A DNA stretch of 64,000 nt from Cinclus cinclus. Taxonomy: Eukaryota > Chordata > Aves > Passeriformes > Cinclidae. Shown one piece after another: positions 35,228 to 46,480 of the stretch. Made by a program: the position numbers and the translations under genes. The notes beneath the pieces are model-generated. The model had not been told where the DNA came from. It was given only the letters and a program-made list of their open reading frames with translations, and did not search any database. The stretch is from NCBI RefSeq assembly GCF_963662255.1, contig NC_085049.1, positions 21,980,142 to 22,044,141 on the forward strand, in the 5' to 3' direction. The stretch's first letter is position 1, and each line of letters starts with the position of its first letter.

Positions 35228-38200
35228 AGCATGGTCTTTACTTCACAAACATCATATTCAAAGCCACTGAGGTCTCAAAATATACCACAAAAGGAGGAAG
35301 TTAATTTGCCATTGGGTTTTTGGTTATCTCAGAACAGATCAGTACTGCCAGGTTTCTCTCTTCTCTGCATCTCCTCTCTAATTTTCTCATACTTTATGTT
35401 GTCCCTGGGCACCCTTCAGACACCAAGTCCTGTGCAAGTGGTGTCACCCCATTCTGGCATCAGGACAGAAGCTGGGTAGGAGTGGATCAGGGGCCTGGAG
35501 GATGCTAAGACCTGGTGTTGCTTGTTCAGACAGTCCAAGGGGCAGCAGTGGGTTATGGGAGCCAAGCTTTGCCTGTTTTCATGCCTGTGTTACCCCTACA
35601 CTGGTTTGTCTGTGTTTGCGGTGTGGAAGCCACACAGCTGTGTTCCACTGTACTCCTGGGACATCTTGCTTGGCCTGGTGTCAGCTCATGAAATCCCTGC
35701 AGACCACTGCTGAGGTGTCTCTGCCCCTTTTTACTTTCCTTCTCCCAGGACATTTGCAGATCACATAGATTTGGAATAACCATGACTTTCCTTGTTTCAA
35801 GTTTTTACTTAGGGCAAGATTTCATAAAGTGGCCCAATCCATGCCTTTGTCCCCTCTTTGGGTGACATATACTCTTTGGAATAGGAGGATGGTGACCCCA
35901 CCATGGAGGTGTTTCCCTCCAGTTATCACCATGGCCCCACATCAGCCCCACTATTCCCTCTCATTTCCTGTACCATTCAGTGGAGACTGGGATGAAGGTG
36001 CTCATCGTCTCTGAAAATGGGGCATGTTGTTGGCAGAGAGAGGGAAAGGAAACCACCAGTACTGACCTCCTTACCCTGCTAAAGCATGGCACCATCAAAC
36101 AATCAGCAGGGAAGTCCCCATTAAACACTTGGAATCATGCAGGGATTTGTGTAGTTGGTGCAGGAAGTGAAAGGCAGAAGAGCATGTCTCTGCAGGAGAC
36201 CTGGCTGGTGTGATGTAAGGACAGAACAGAAAGGAAACCCAGCCCTCCCTGATATTTCCTTAGAAATGCACCCATAGGTGAAAGCCAGTCATCCCTGTGG
36301 CACAGATTTTTGCTGAGGGTGAATTCCTTTATCCTCCTGCAAGCTGAGTGCTTTGCAGTCGTGGTGTTTGAGCACACTTGGCATTCCCAAACCAAGACTC
36401 TCATGTGAGACTCTGAAATCCTTCACTGAACACACAGGAAAAAATGATCCCTGATCTTCTCACAGTGTAAGACTAGATAGGACAGGGTGGAAGGAGAGGT
36501 AATTCAATAACCCAATTAAACAAGGGTTTGTTTGTTTGTTTTTACTTATAATGTATCTAAAGGCTATTTCTAAAATTCATATTTTCCACATCCCTACATG
36601 TGAGCCCAGTCCTGGCTCCTCTGTGACCTGCTGGTCAGCTGTGCCTGTGGTGCCTGGAGTGCCTCCCTGTGCCCTGCATACACTGAGGGCATCTCCCCAA
36701 ATTCTGGTCAGAGCCCTTTCCACACGTGGATAATTGGTCTAGAACAGGCTGGAGCCTCAGATGCTTTGGTGGAAGAAGGAAGATAGTACCAAAGTCTGGA
36801 AAGAAAGCTAATTTTCCATGAAGAGCCATCTTGAGTCTAGAACTGTACTTAGTATCATATTAAATGACACCACTGAGTACTATTCTAGCACAGAGCTGCC
36901 TTGAAATAGCTTCAAAGAAAAAAAAAGGAGAATGAGTTACAGAGCCCAAGGTACAGATATTCAGCCAGCAGAAATCATTTTTCTGACATGGGAGTTCATT
37001 GAATTGAACACTTTTACAGCTGCTGATATTCTGGCCATCTGAGTTGATTTGCACAGAATTAATAACAATAAATTAGAATACCTAAACAGATATTCGGCTA
37101 TGCTATAATTACTATTAGAAATTTGTGGTGAACCAGAACAAGACCCCGTCACCTGAAATTGGTATTACAGCTGTGGTTGCCAGTGAGGAGCCCATGGAGG
37201 AAGTCACTGTGGACTATATTCCCTCAGTTCTAAAGAAAAGGGACCAGATTTGGCAACTGCAGGGCTGGAGGTGGGGATTTGTAGGTCCCAAATGAACATG
37301 CTCTTCATCCAGGCACAAAAAGCAAAGGCTTGGGTATGCCTGGTACTGCAGCAGCAAGGACAAGGCTGGGTTTGGTATGTGTTATGGGAAAAGCTTTTGC
37401 TAAATGCAAGGAAAGCAGGGAGAAGGAATCTGTTAGATCCTGGAGGATGAGTTTGCATGACAGAGGTGGGGTTAGGGTGGGCAGCTGCACCAGAGAGCAG
37501 AGGAAGAGGTGGGTAAAGAAAGAATGGGTTTGGAGGAGGGAAAATGCTTTTGGTCTTGGCTGTACTAATCCTGATTTGTCAAGAATCATATGAAGGGTAG
37601 ACAGAGACAGGGGGCTGTCACTAAGAGATGGAGATGGGATGGGGAGGCCTGTGCATCCATTATTTAGCTCCAGGGGTGCAGCTGAAGCTGGGAAAGGGTT
37701 ATCCTGAAGGACAGTGATGCCCCAGGGCAGGGCCGGGCTCCTCCAGCTCCCCTTTCTACCCTTGTGTCTATCTCCTCCAGCCCAGGGAATCACTCCTGGT
37801 GCCCCCTCAGCAGCATTCAGCTTGGTTTCCACCACCTCTGCTGCAGCCCATCCCACCACCTGGGATGGAGGTGTTTTTCCAGGAGGTTTGATGCTTTTTA
37901 GGGTACTCTGCTTCCACATGGGTGTTCAGATCCTGGAATTGCCTAATTACTGGGGGGTTTCAGGAGCACAGATCCCTTTGAGGGTGCTGGGTCTCCCCTT
38001 TTGGATGTGCTGTGTGTAGATGGGAACAGTCTAGAGCAGCCTGACTGAGCAACCTCTCCCAGTCTGAAAATGAATTAGCAGGAGATCTGTGCTTTGTTTT
38101 GGTTCCTAAGTAAAATCAGCTGGGTTGAACGGCTGGGGAGGGGGAATAAAAAGAAACTATTAAATCAGTTTTACTTTTGGGCAACTGCTTGGAGTTCTCC

Positions 38201-40880
38201 TCACAGGGCCAGGTCCCTGCTTCTCATACTCATCTACTACCATGTCTTCCCGGGGTTTTTCTTTTTCAGTTTGAAAATGTGGGTCATTGACAGAGCAGAA
38301 GTTACAGCATTCTGGAATATGTAGGTCAGGAAAACTGTACCAAGAAAAGAAAAAAAAAATAAATTTTACAACTGCTTCCAGCAGGAAAAGGCCACACTGG
38401 GATTTGGGCTTTTGAATGGGATATCCTCTCCTGATCCAAGTGCCCTGGCTGAAACGCCCAGCAGTTTGTGGCCAAGAATAACAGGAAGATCAGAGAAGGG
38501 GGAGGGGGAAAAGGGGAAGGCAGGGGGTCTGACTAGCTCATATGACCCTCCATTAGAGACTTATAAAAAGGGCTGGTACGAGCTCATTTTTCATGAGTTT
38601 TAATCCCTCCTGCTTATGATGCTGAGCCAAGGGTTTTTCTGGAGAATCTGAGTCACAAGGCTTGCAGCTGGAAAGAGAGGATTGATAGCAGTGGCTCAGC
38701 AGGCACAACCACGTCTGGAGAGCTGGGAGGGGAGCAGCAAAGCCACCGGTTTTCAACACCACCACAGATGTCTCTGAAGGAATGGGGCAAAAGTGGGAGG
38801 AACACACCAAAAATTTAAAAAGAGGAAGACAGCACTAGTCTTTATGTCACTGTTTGTGCTGCTCCCAGGAGCTCCTGGAGCAGAGGATTTTTACAAAGAG
38901 AGTTGTGCATGTGTGTGTGCATGCAGGGGAAGCTGGTGCTGGGATTTCACAGTCGGCTTAGCACACAGAGGCATGTTTGGGAGCAAGGAGATCTCTCATG
39001 AAGTTGGTGTCCCAACTTGAATTTGTCTGTCTTTGGTTTTATTTAGAAATTGATGTGAAAGTTGTTTGGGTTTGTTTTTGTTTTTTTTTTAATAGAGAGA
39101 GGGTTTTTTGGTTTGCAGCTGGAGCTTCACTGACTGGAGTCCTGTTCCCTGTGCTGCCAAGTCTGATATCTGAGCAGGAGAAGGGAGGAACAAGGAGAGA
39201 TTCTTTTGCCCTGGCTCAGCCTCAGCACATTCCCTCACGGTATGGGCTGGGCTTCCTTTAGGCAGGAGAGCAATAAAGCTGTTCAGAATAAAACACAGGA
39301 CTCTTTCCCAGTCCCAGTTGGGGTTTTGTGTCTTTCAGTCAGTATTTTACTAGCATGTTCCATAGCAGATGCTGATGAGGGACATGAGGTGCCTTATGTC
39401 CTGTTACATCTCTCTGCCTGCTCTTTCTGCCTGACAGTCCCAAGCCTTATTTTCTACTACCCTTTTCCCAGGATAGGTGGCAAGCAAAGACCATTGAAAT
39501 AGCTAAGTCTTGTTACCTCTAACAGGAGTCACCTGCATTAATGACTTTTCTATGGGAGTGGGAAGAATATTCCTCTGGATGTTCATCAGAACATGTCTCT
39601 CCTCAATCCTCACTGCAGATTGATGAGTGCAGCTGGTGCTTTTCTAATTAATTTTTAATTATGAAATCTGATGAGGGGTATCTCACAGTGTGTTGGCAAA
39701 GGGCATTTACACACTGGTAGAGTCCTTTCTAGAGCCCTCTCTGTGGTGAGCACTGCTTACAGTGAATGAGTCCCTGACAGGTTGGGCACATGGCTTCGCT
39801 GGCCACGGGGGCATTACTGTCACCTGAGCAAAGGAATATACCCAGAGAAGAACACTGTCTGCTGCTCTCTTCAGACATTCTCTGGTTGAATCACTCTTTT
39901 CTGCCCCTAAAAGGGATTTAGGTTCATATGGAGGGAGGAATTTCATTGTCTGTGCCATCAGAGCTGGTTAAACAAGGCAAACCCCAAGCTGCAGCCTGCC
40001 TTCATTTCAGTTCAGGACCTGGGAATTCTTCTGGGTGTTTCCTGCACCCTGCTATGCAGGCAAAGGATGCCTGGGCTGGGAGGAGGCTGCTGCCTCCTCT
40101 GGCAGGTCCAGACCCCTGGAGGAGCAGGACTGGGACACACCAAGGGTCTGTGCTGCAGTGCAGGCACAGCCAGAACACTGGATTATGCACGGCAGTCTCT
40201 TGGCTCTTCTCACGAGCCTGGATCCTGCTCCTGCAGCTCCTTCCCATGCCATGCCACAGCTGACCTCCCCCAAGCATGCCCAGCCCTACAATTCAGCTGT
40301 GGTGCTCTTTTCATCCCAGATCTTCCTTACCTGAACCTCCCCTGTAACACTCCCAGCTCTGCCCTGTAGCCCCTGCCCTCCCTTCTGTGACCTGGCATGT
40401 TCTCTCTCCTTCCTACTCTATTTTGCCAGTCTTGGAGATTTTAAACAGCTCAGTTATATACTCAGTTATATCCATTGAGCATCCTCAACTAGCAGGCTGG
40501 TTCACTTTGCTCCTGGTTCAAAGGCAGCTGTGGCTGTGGAGCTTATTGACAGGTGTTTTGAACTATCTGCCTAAAAAAGCTCAAAAAAGAGCTTTTTCCC
40601 CCTTGTTGCATCCTTACCTAACTAAATCCCCTCTGAAAGTAGGGGGATGGGCTCCTAAATCACTAAGAGACTGTTTGGAAATGTTAACCTGTGTTAGGAG
40701 TGGGTGGCTAAGTGAATCTGTCCTTAGATCCTTGAGAGGATTTGCTTCTCAAGTCTGTTTTGCAAGTCAGGCAGGAAAAGTGACCTGAAGGTAATAGACT
40801 GATAATGGTGTAAAGCTGAGGTAAAATGGAGTGAATATCCAAGCCTGAATCAATTTCTTTTGAACACCCCACTTTGCACT
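35228..40880. other. Unique noncoding DNA; (TTTG)4 patch
   Basis: Contains (TTTG)4 at 36,527-36,543 and short A/T runs at 38,350-38,360 and 39,081-39,091. The 204-codon minus frame 37,305-37,919 is one of the longest in the window, but it is low-complexity Ser/Leu/Pro-rich and has no domain. Overlapping frames on both strands at 40,000-40,370 reflect GC-rich composition. Confidence 0.5.
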
Positions 40881-40977
40881 AAAAAAGGAAAAAAAAAAAC
40901 CCACCCCAAAACAAACAAACAAAAAAACAAACAAAAAACCCCAAACAAACAAACAAAAACAACGAAAAAAAGAAGCA
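40881..40977. repeat. A/C-rich tract with (CAAA)n
   Basis: Almost entirely A and C, dominated by CAAA units and A-runs, with GG at 40,887-40,888 and G near 40,964 as rare exceptions. It produces a Phe/Val/Cys-rich nonsense peptide on the minus strand. Similar in make-up to 17,346-17,442. Confidence 0.88.
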
Positions 40978-43900
40978 GAAACAGCATGGATGTAAAGAAA
41001 AAGCAGATTCTTAAAGTCTGAGGAAACTACAGGCAATAACGGGAGGGGAAACAACCTCATATGGTATTATCTGAATATTCTGAAAATGCATTAAAATTGA
41101 ACCCATGGTCTCCAGGTAGTCTGGTGGTGTGCATTTGTATACTCATCTGCAAATATCCATCTTCCATTGCTGAAGGTGAGATAAAATCACAGAATGATGG
41201 TCTTTCATCCAGGCTGGACTGCAGTGGTACCCCAAGCATTCTATTGGCAGACCATGCTGAAAGGCCTGATTTTGAATTCTTAGTTTTACCCCAGTTTCTT
41301 CTGTGAATTTCAGTGGAACCAATCGTGGGCTTGCAAATTAACCACAAGTAGTATAAGTGTTGGCAAGCTTGGAGCAGAATCGTTTCCCATAAAGAATGGA
41401 ATTGGTGCATGGAAAGGCATTCAGACCAGAGTTAATAACAGGGAAAAGCTATTTTACTTCTGCTTCATACAAAAGTGGAAGAGTCCTGTGATGCAAAGGT
41501 GACTGGACTTTCCTGTGTTTCATTAAATCGGATTCCTCAGTTACCTACAAGAGCAACAATGAAACACTTCAAGATCCCATGGCAGGGGATGTCTGATGCT
41601 CCCAGCCATGTGACACATGTCAGTAGTGGGTAGCTGTGAGTTTCACCTCCTTGGATGACTCTTCCCAGCATTATCTGGGAAGTGCCATTGTCACCTGCCA
41701 TTCACACACAGTTTTACTGCCTGGAAATGTGACCCACATGGTACAGGTCATGTCTCTGGGGAATCTGTGCCAACCTGTTAATGTCAACCTGTGTACTGGA
41801 CCCAATTTCATATCCTCCCAGTGTAGTAAATACTGATTTACACTACTGTAAAAGTGGGAATAATTGGTTCACTCATTCATCTAAGGGCTGAAAATTTTAG
41901 GAAAACGTGGGAATTGCAGTCAGCCTGGAAGCACCATGATACACACCTTCCTATAGCATTTGAAAGCAAGTTTTCAGTTTATCAGTGCAAATGGCTCTCT
42001 GGGTTTAAAACCAGATTCATTTAGCAGATTTTAGCTCAGAGGCCTACTCTTTTACACCAAGTGCTGAGGTAACTGTAAAAGTGGTAGCTTTTTCCCAAAT
42101 TCAGGTTCGGTCAGAGGTCAGAACAAAGCTTTGGATTGCTTTGACACAGACCAGGTTAGTGGAAGTGGTCTAAGCAGCGAGTCCTTCCTGGTCCCTCTCC
42201 TTCTGGCTGGAAAGCATTTGGAGTTGCTCATGGGTAGATAATCAGCCTCACCTTGGGGCTGGCAGCTTTGGCAGAGGACTGAAGAGCAGCTGGGACAGGC
42301 TGCTGTAATCTCTTAAACAAGCATGGCTGCAGCTGCAGGAGGTTGTGTGTGCACAGCCCAAGAGCTGCACTTAGCAAGTGTCAAGATCTGTAGATGGTAA
42401 CATCTCAGATGCCTAAATAAAGTCAGAAAAAAAGGTTTAAAGAAACTCCTGCCATCCACAGGTAAGATGTAAGACATCTCTACTCCTGCAGACACCTTGG
42501 GAGGCTCCTTGGGAGATGTTTGTTAGGGAGCAGAAGATGTCAGATGAGGGGAAACTTCTGTGGTGTGTAAGCACCACCAAGAGGTAAGGGGCAACCAAAA
42601 GAACAGCTAGAGAGTGATGTTACAGCTATGAGCAGCTCTGGCCAGGCCATGGGAGAGTCAAGGCAGCTCACTTCTCTCTGTGTTTTTTTTTTTTGGTTTT
42701 TTTTTTGTGTGTGTCTCTTACTACAGAGGAAAGCTCAAAATAATACTTCTTCCTCAAAGCAGCAGCCCACAGGTTCCTTCTCTGCCCAGCTGGGCATACC
42801 CTTCCTCTTAAAGCTGCCCTGCAAATGTCTGTCAGAGAGACCTGAAATCTCAACTTGGTCATAAGTAATTCACCCAGGGTGAATTAATAAAAAATTACAC
42901 CCTCAACAAGGGTAACAATGATTTTGAACTTAAATAATTTTAGGCTTCTCATCCTGCAATGAGCTCAAGATTTATCCTGTAGAGTAAGTCTGTGCAAACT
43001 CTCCTGTTTTTGACAATTGCAAGGCAAAATAATGAAAATTCCTTTTTCATCAGCTCTCAAACAAGGTGTTTATTTCTTTCCTTCTATTTTTCCAACTCTG
43101 AAAGGAGTAAACTTGTCAGGAAGATACAGACCCTGCTGCCTGCAGTGGAACAGGGCTGCAAGTTGGGTGAGAACAGCCTGAAGCAATCTGCATGACTTCA
43201 GCTTTCATTTCTATCCAGGAAGGTGGGGTAAAGTCTCCTTTCATGTTACTGTCATGAGATTAGAGGGGATGCAAGGTGTTAATTAACAGCCACTTTAAAT
43301 AATTTTGACATTTTTACTTCACAAGGCAATGATATTGAAGCTTCTGGTGAGGAGCTCATTAGTATGAAAATCAGATCAAAATGGACATCTCTTTTTTCTG
43401 TGCTGGCAAATGGAATAACAGACTGGGAGTGTAACTGACAGGATGACGCCTAAATGCCATACAAACCAATTTTTGCTTGGAAGTGTGTTCAGGCTGTTAC
43501 AGGCATGAGATTTTTCAGAACTGTCCTAAGACAGATTGACCCAGTTTCACTGAGAGTAGGGTAGCAAAGCACCTTGGAGGAAGGTCTGGTCCATCCATGT
43601 TATGTGTAAAAGCATTAACTGGCAGCTTGTTTGGGAGTTGAAGGCAATTCTTGGTAGCCATGAAGGGAGTGGTTATGTAGTATTTCTTATTTTCAAAACA
43701 ATCACTCATCCTCTCTGCACACACAATTTGTAATGTGCGTTGTATTGTTTACAACTCATCACTCAAAAGGGAGCAACTCCCTGAGGGATGGAAGCAGAGG
43801 GGGAAGGTAAGAAGGGAGCACTGTAAATAACTGGGTATTTTCTCATTCCCGATGTCTGAAAGGCTAATTCTGAGTTACTTGGGGTAGGGATCCCATGATG

Positions 43901-45307
43901 TAAGGGGGATTTTTGTTGCAACAAAGAAAATAGAGTTCAGATCTTTCCTTTAGCGTAAATAAATATGTGGGAGAGCTTCCAGAATCAGCAGAAGCAGCGG
44001 GCATTGTGGAGCTGAGCAATTTTGTCTGTTAGGAAGATAATATCTAAATGGTCTAATTATAGCTCCAGTACAGCATACTTGGGGAATCCCCACCATTACT
44101 CTTTAGTAGCTGCTGCTGTAAAGTTTCAGGATCTGAGCCATGACCTGCTTGATAATTTATGTTTACTACAAGCCTGTCAAACTACAAACTTTCTGTTGTT
44201 GAAAAAAAAATCCTCCTTTGCTGACCCATCCCTTCTCTGTCCTGTATTGAGAACAGTCAGCATTAGGAGCTGACTGAAGCTCAGTTTCCATGAGCACACC
44301 TGTGGCCTCGGGAATCACAGAAGGATCACAGGAATACTGATGATGCTGTGCCTCCACTTGACATACAGAAAGCCTTGAGTGCTCCCCAGGGTACTCTGAC
44401 CTTCGGGCCATGTGTATGGCAACCCATTCAGTGCTTCCACTGAGCTTTCCTTGCCTTCCTCCACTCCTCTCCCAAGAGTGGATCACTTCAGTGCTGTTGC
44501 CTCAGAGCTTCCCAGGTAGAGTGGGCTACCTTCACATTATTGGACTTAGTTAATGAAGGACTCCCTGCCCTTAATTCACTGCCAATATTCTATTCACTCT
44601 CCCTCCCCCGTAGCGAGGTGCTAAAGCAGGGCAAGTCATGGGACCAAAGTACTCAGGGCTGGGTTAGGGGGTGTTGTGGGGCTGCTGTAGCACCAGTTTG
44701 TCCAAGAGGTGATTCCAGAGTCCCACTTATGCACCAAGGTGCAGCTTCCACCACGACAGATCCTGGCCTCATGGAGAGTAGGGGCTTAACTGAGGCACTG
44801 ACCACCCCTTTCTGAGCCTATTGATGTTTCCTTCAGAAATTCCTTGCCTTCTATCTCCTGTTTCATGATCCTCTCAGGCCACTGTGAATCCCATAGGAAT
44901 AGCAATCCCTATAGTATTAATAAATGCAAATCCCAGAAGAACCTTTTGGCAAGGCACAAGTTCTCAGACCAGCCACATCTGTTCAGGCCTTACCCTGGTG
45001 AATGCCTCAGTCACACACAGCTCTGTACTTTGCCCCTGTTATCACCTACTTGTTGCAGAACAGGAGACTAAAACCTGAATGAGATGAAGGGAGATAACAG
45101 GGCTGTATACAGTTCAGTATGAACTGGTTGATATGGAGTCAGTATCCATACTGGGAATTTCCACTGGCAGAGTCACTGAGGTCCTGTTGCTTGAAGGGTT
45201 ACATGAAAGGGGCCTCTCTGCTTGTCTGCCTTCCAAAGTTGCCCTAATGCAGCTACAGTGGACAGGAGAGACATGAATCTCTTGTGTAGGCAAGGGGAGA
45301 GGAAGGC
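40978..45307. other. Unique noncoding DNA; T-rich patch
   Basis: A T/G patch at 42,681-42,714 (T12 GG T10 then GTGTGTGT) is the only simple repeat. A sequence at 41,848-41,870 resembles part of a MIR (CTGTAAAAGTGGGAATAAT), but the flanks do not support it. Frames are at most 117 codons and lack domains. Confidence 0.5.
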
Positions 45308-45445
45308 ATAGTTACAAGAGCATTGGATCTGGAGTGCCACTGGGTGATCCTGGACAAGTCACTTGGACATATGAGTTTCTGTTCCCCATGAGTTAATGGC
45401 TAAACAGGACTGCCCTGCCTCACATGAGTGTTTTCAGGATAAATA
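45308..45445 (+). mobile_element. MIR-type SINE (ancient)
   Basis: The order GAGCATTGGATCTGGAGT, then GTGATCCTGGACAAGTCACTT, GAGTTTCTGTTCCCCATGAG, and CCTGCCTCACATGAGTG followed by TTTTCAGGATAAAT parallels the MIR consensus: GAGCACGGACTCTGGAG, GTGACCTTGGGCAAGTTACTT, CTCAGTTTCCCCATCTG, CCTACCTCATAGGGTTG and GTGAGGATTAAAT. MIR is a tRNA-derived SINE that predates mammals and birds. This copy keeps the box-B-adjacent middle and core parts and lacks a clean 3' LINE-derived tail. Confidence 0.7.
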
Positions 45446-45704
45446 TAGCAGACATGTGTGGGTGGAACAGCATATTTATCCTGACAACATCATTAGAAAG
45501 GCCTAAAATCCACACAAACCCTGAGTGCATCACAGAGTTTACCAGCTTTCTTGAATGAATTCCAAATGACCTACCAGACATCACTTACTTAAACCCCTTC
45601 AGTAAGTCTCTTTGGTGTTCAGATTTCAGGATTTTTGTGTTGCCATTGTTGTTGTTATTCTTGGTTGTTGGGGTATTTTTGCTAACACGTTTGAGGAGAA
45701 GGGA
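45446..45704. other. Short unique spacer
   Basis: No feature apart from a TTGTTGTTGTTATT patch at about 45,647-45,660. Confidence 0.5.
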
Positions 45705-46183
45705 AGCAGCCCAATTAGAATCTGAGGGTGCACTTGCACTGTCCGTGTCACTGATGGAAATATTGAACAGCACTATTGAGCCAGAGCCCTGAGAGGTACC
45801 ACTTGCCACCAGCACCCACCTGGACATGGAGCCCTTGACCACAGGTCTCTGGCTGTGTCCGTCCAGCCAATTCCTTACCCACTGGGTGGCCCACCCTTCA
45901 AATCTATGTCTCTCCAGTTTGGAGATCCAGGATGTCGTGTGGGACTGTGTCACAGGCCTTAGGTGTAAGCAGAAATCTGCTCAGGTGACACCAGCTGGAC
46001 TCTCCTTGTTGAACAGAGTAGTCACTCTCTCAGACAGGGCCACCAGCCTGGTCAGGCACACTTTGCCCTTACTGTGGTTCTGCCCCAGGACCTTCCCAGG
46101 CACAGGTAAGGCTCTGTGGTTCCCCAGGTCTTCTTTCTGCCATTGAAAATAGGAGTGATGTTTCTTCTTTTTTTTTTTTTCCA
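45705..46183 (-). pseudogene. Decayed CR1 LINE ORF2 (reverse transcriptase part), interrupted
   Basis: Translated on the minus strand, the part at about 45,720-45,945 reads with CR1-type ORF2 motifs: [20 protein letters not shown], then DGHSQR, NGSMSR-like KGSMSRW, SGTSQGS and VLFNISISD. These lie just N-terminal to where the catalytic FADD motif of the reverse transcriptase should fall. At that place the sequence reads SDSNWAA, so the catalytic aspartates are lost. Further upstream in element orientation (to 46,183) the DNA still matches CR1 ORF2 but has indels, and a deletion around 46,065-46,085 removes sequence between two conserved blocks. CR1 elements encode the enzyme for their own target-primed reverse transcription; this copy is dead. 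It is interrupted at 46,183 by a second CR1 and resumes at 46,399. Confidence 0.9.
46165..46180. repeat. Poly-T at the nested CR1 junction
   Basis: TTC followed by a T13 run directly before the inserted CR1 terminus. The host CR1 normally has a CCCCTTTTCC-like pyrimidine block here, which appears to have expanded. Confidence 0.7.
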
Positions 46184-46398
46184 TTCATAGAATCAACAGA
46201 GTATGTCAAGCTGGAAGGGACCCACAAAGATCATTGCGTTCAAGTCCTGGCCCTGCACAGGACTCACCAACAATCCCAGCCTGTGCATCCCTGAGAGCAT
46301 TGTCCAAACACTTGTTCAACTAAGACAGGCTTGATACTGACCATTCCCTGGGGAGCCTTTCAGTGCCCCACCAGCCTATGGGGGAAAAACTTAATTCA
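46184..46398 (-). mobile_element. CR1 LINE 3' fragment nested inside another CR1
   Basis: Read on +, TTCATAGAATCAACAGAGTA, AGCTGGAAGGGACCCACAAA, TCCTGGCCCTGCACAGGAC, GAGAGCATTGTCCAAACACT and TCCCTGGGGAGCC, then a GGGGGAAAAACTT block, are the reverse complement of a CR1 3' region. The CATAGAAT at the left edge is the terminal ATTCTATG unit. CCA is present at both junctions (46,181-46,183 and 46,399-46,401), possibly a minimal target duplication. The host CR1 coding region continues on the far side. The wording resembles CR1 types common in songbirds, which is from memory and not tested. Confidence 0.92.
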
Positions 46399-46480
46399 CC
46401 AGGGACCTTGCCTGATTGCCATGCCTTTTCAAATGAGATGGAGAGTGACTCGGGTCCAATATCAGCCAGCCCCTATCTTT
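46399..46480 (-). pseudogene. Continuation of interrupted CR1 ORF2
   Basis: AGGGACCTTGCCTGATTGCC, CCTTTTCAAATGAGATGGAG, AGTGACTCGG and ATCAGCCAGC are the reverse complement of the CR1 ORF2 segment that should directly follow the block ending at 46,165. This shows that the 45,705-46,183 fragment and this one were a single element before the nested insertion. Confidence 0.85.

Noticed and set aside
37305..37919. 204-codon minus-strand open frame
   Set aside because: Low-complexity Leu/Ser/Pro composition, no recognisable motif, no splice or promoter context.
41165..41240. Possible CR1 antisense start at AATCACAGAATGATGG
   Set aside because: The expected GGTTGGAAGGGACC block does not follow.
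41840..41900. MIR-like phrase CTGTAAAAGTGGGAATAAT
   Set aside because: Only about 20 bases match; the preceding CTCAGTTTCCCC-type block and the following core are absent.
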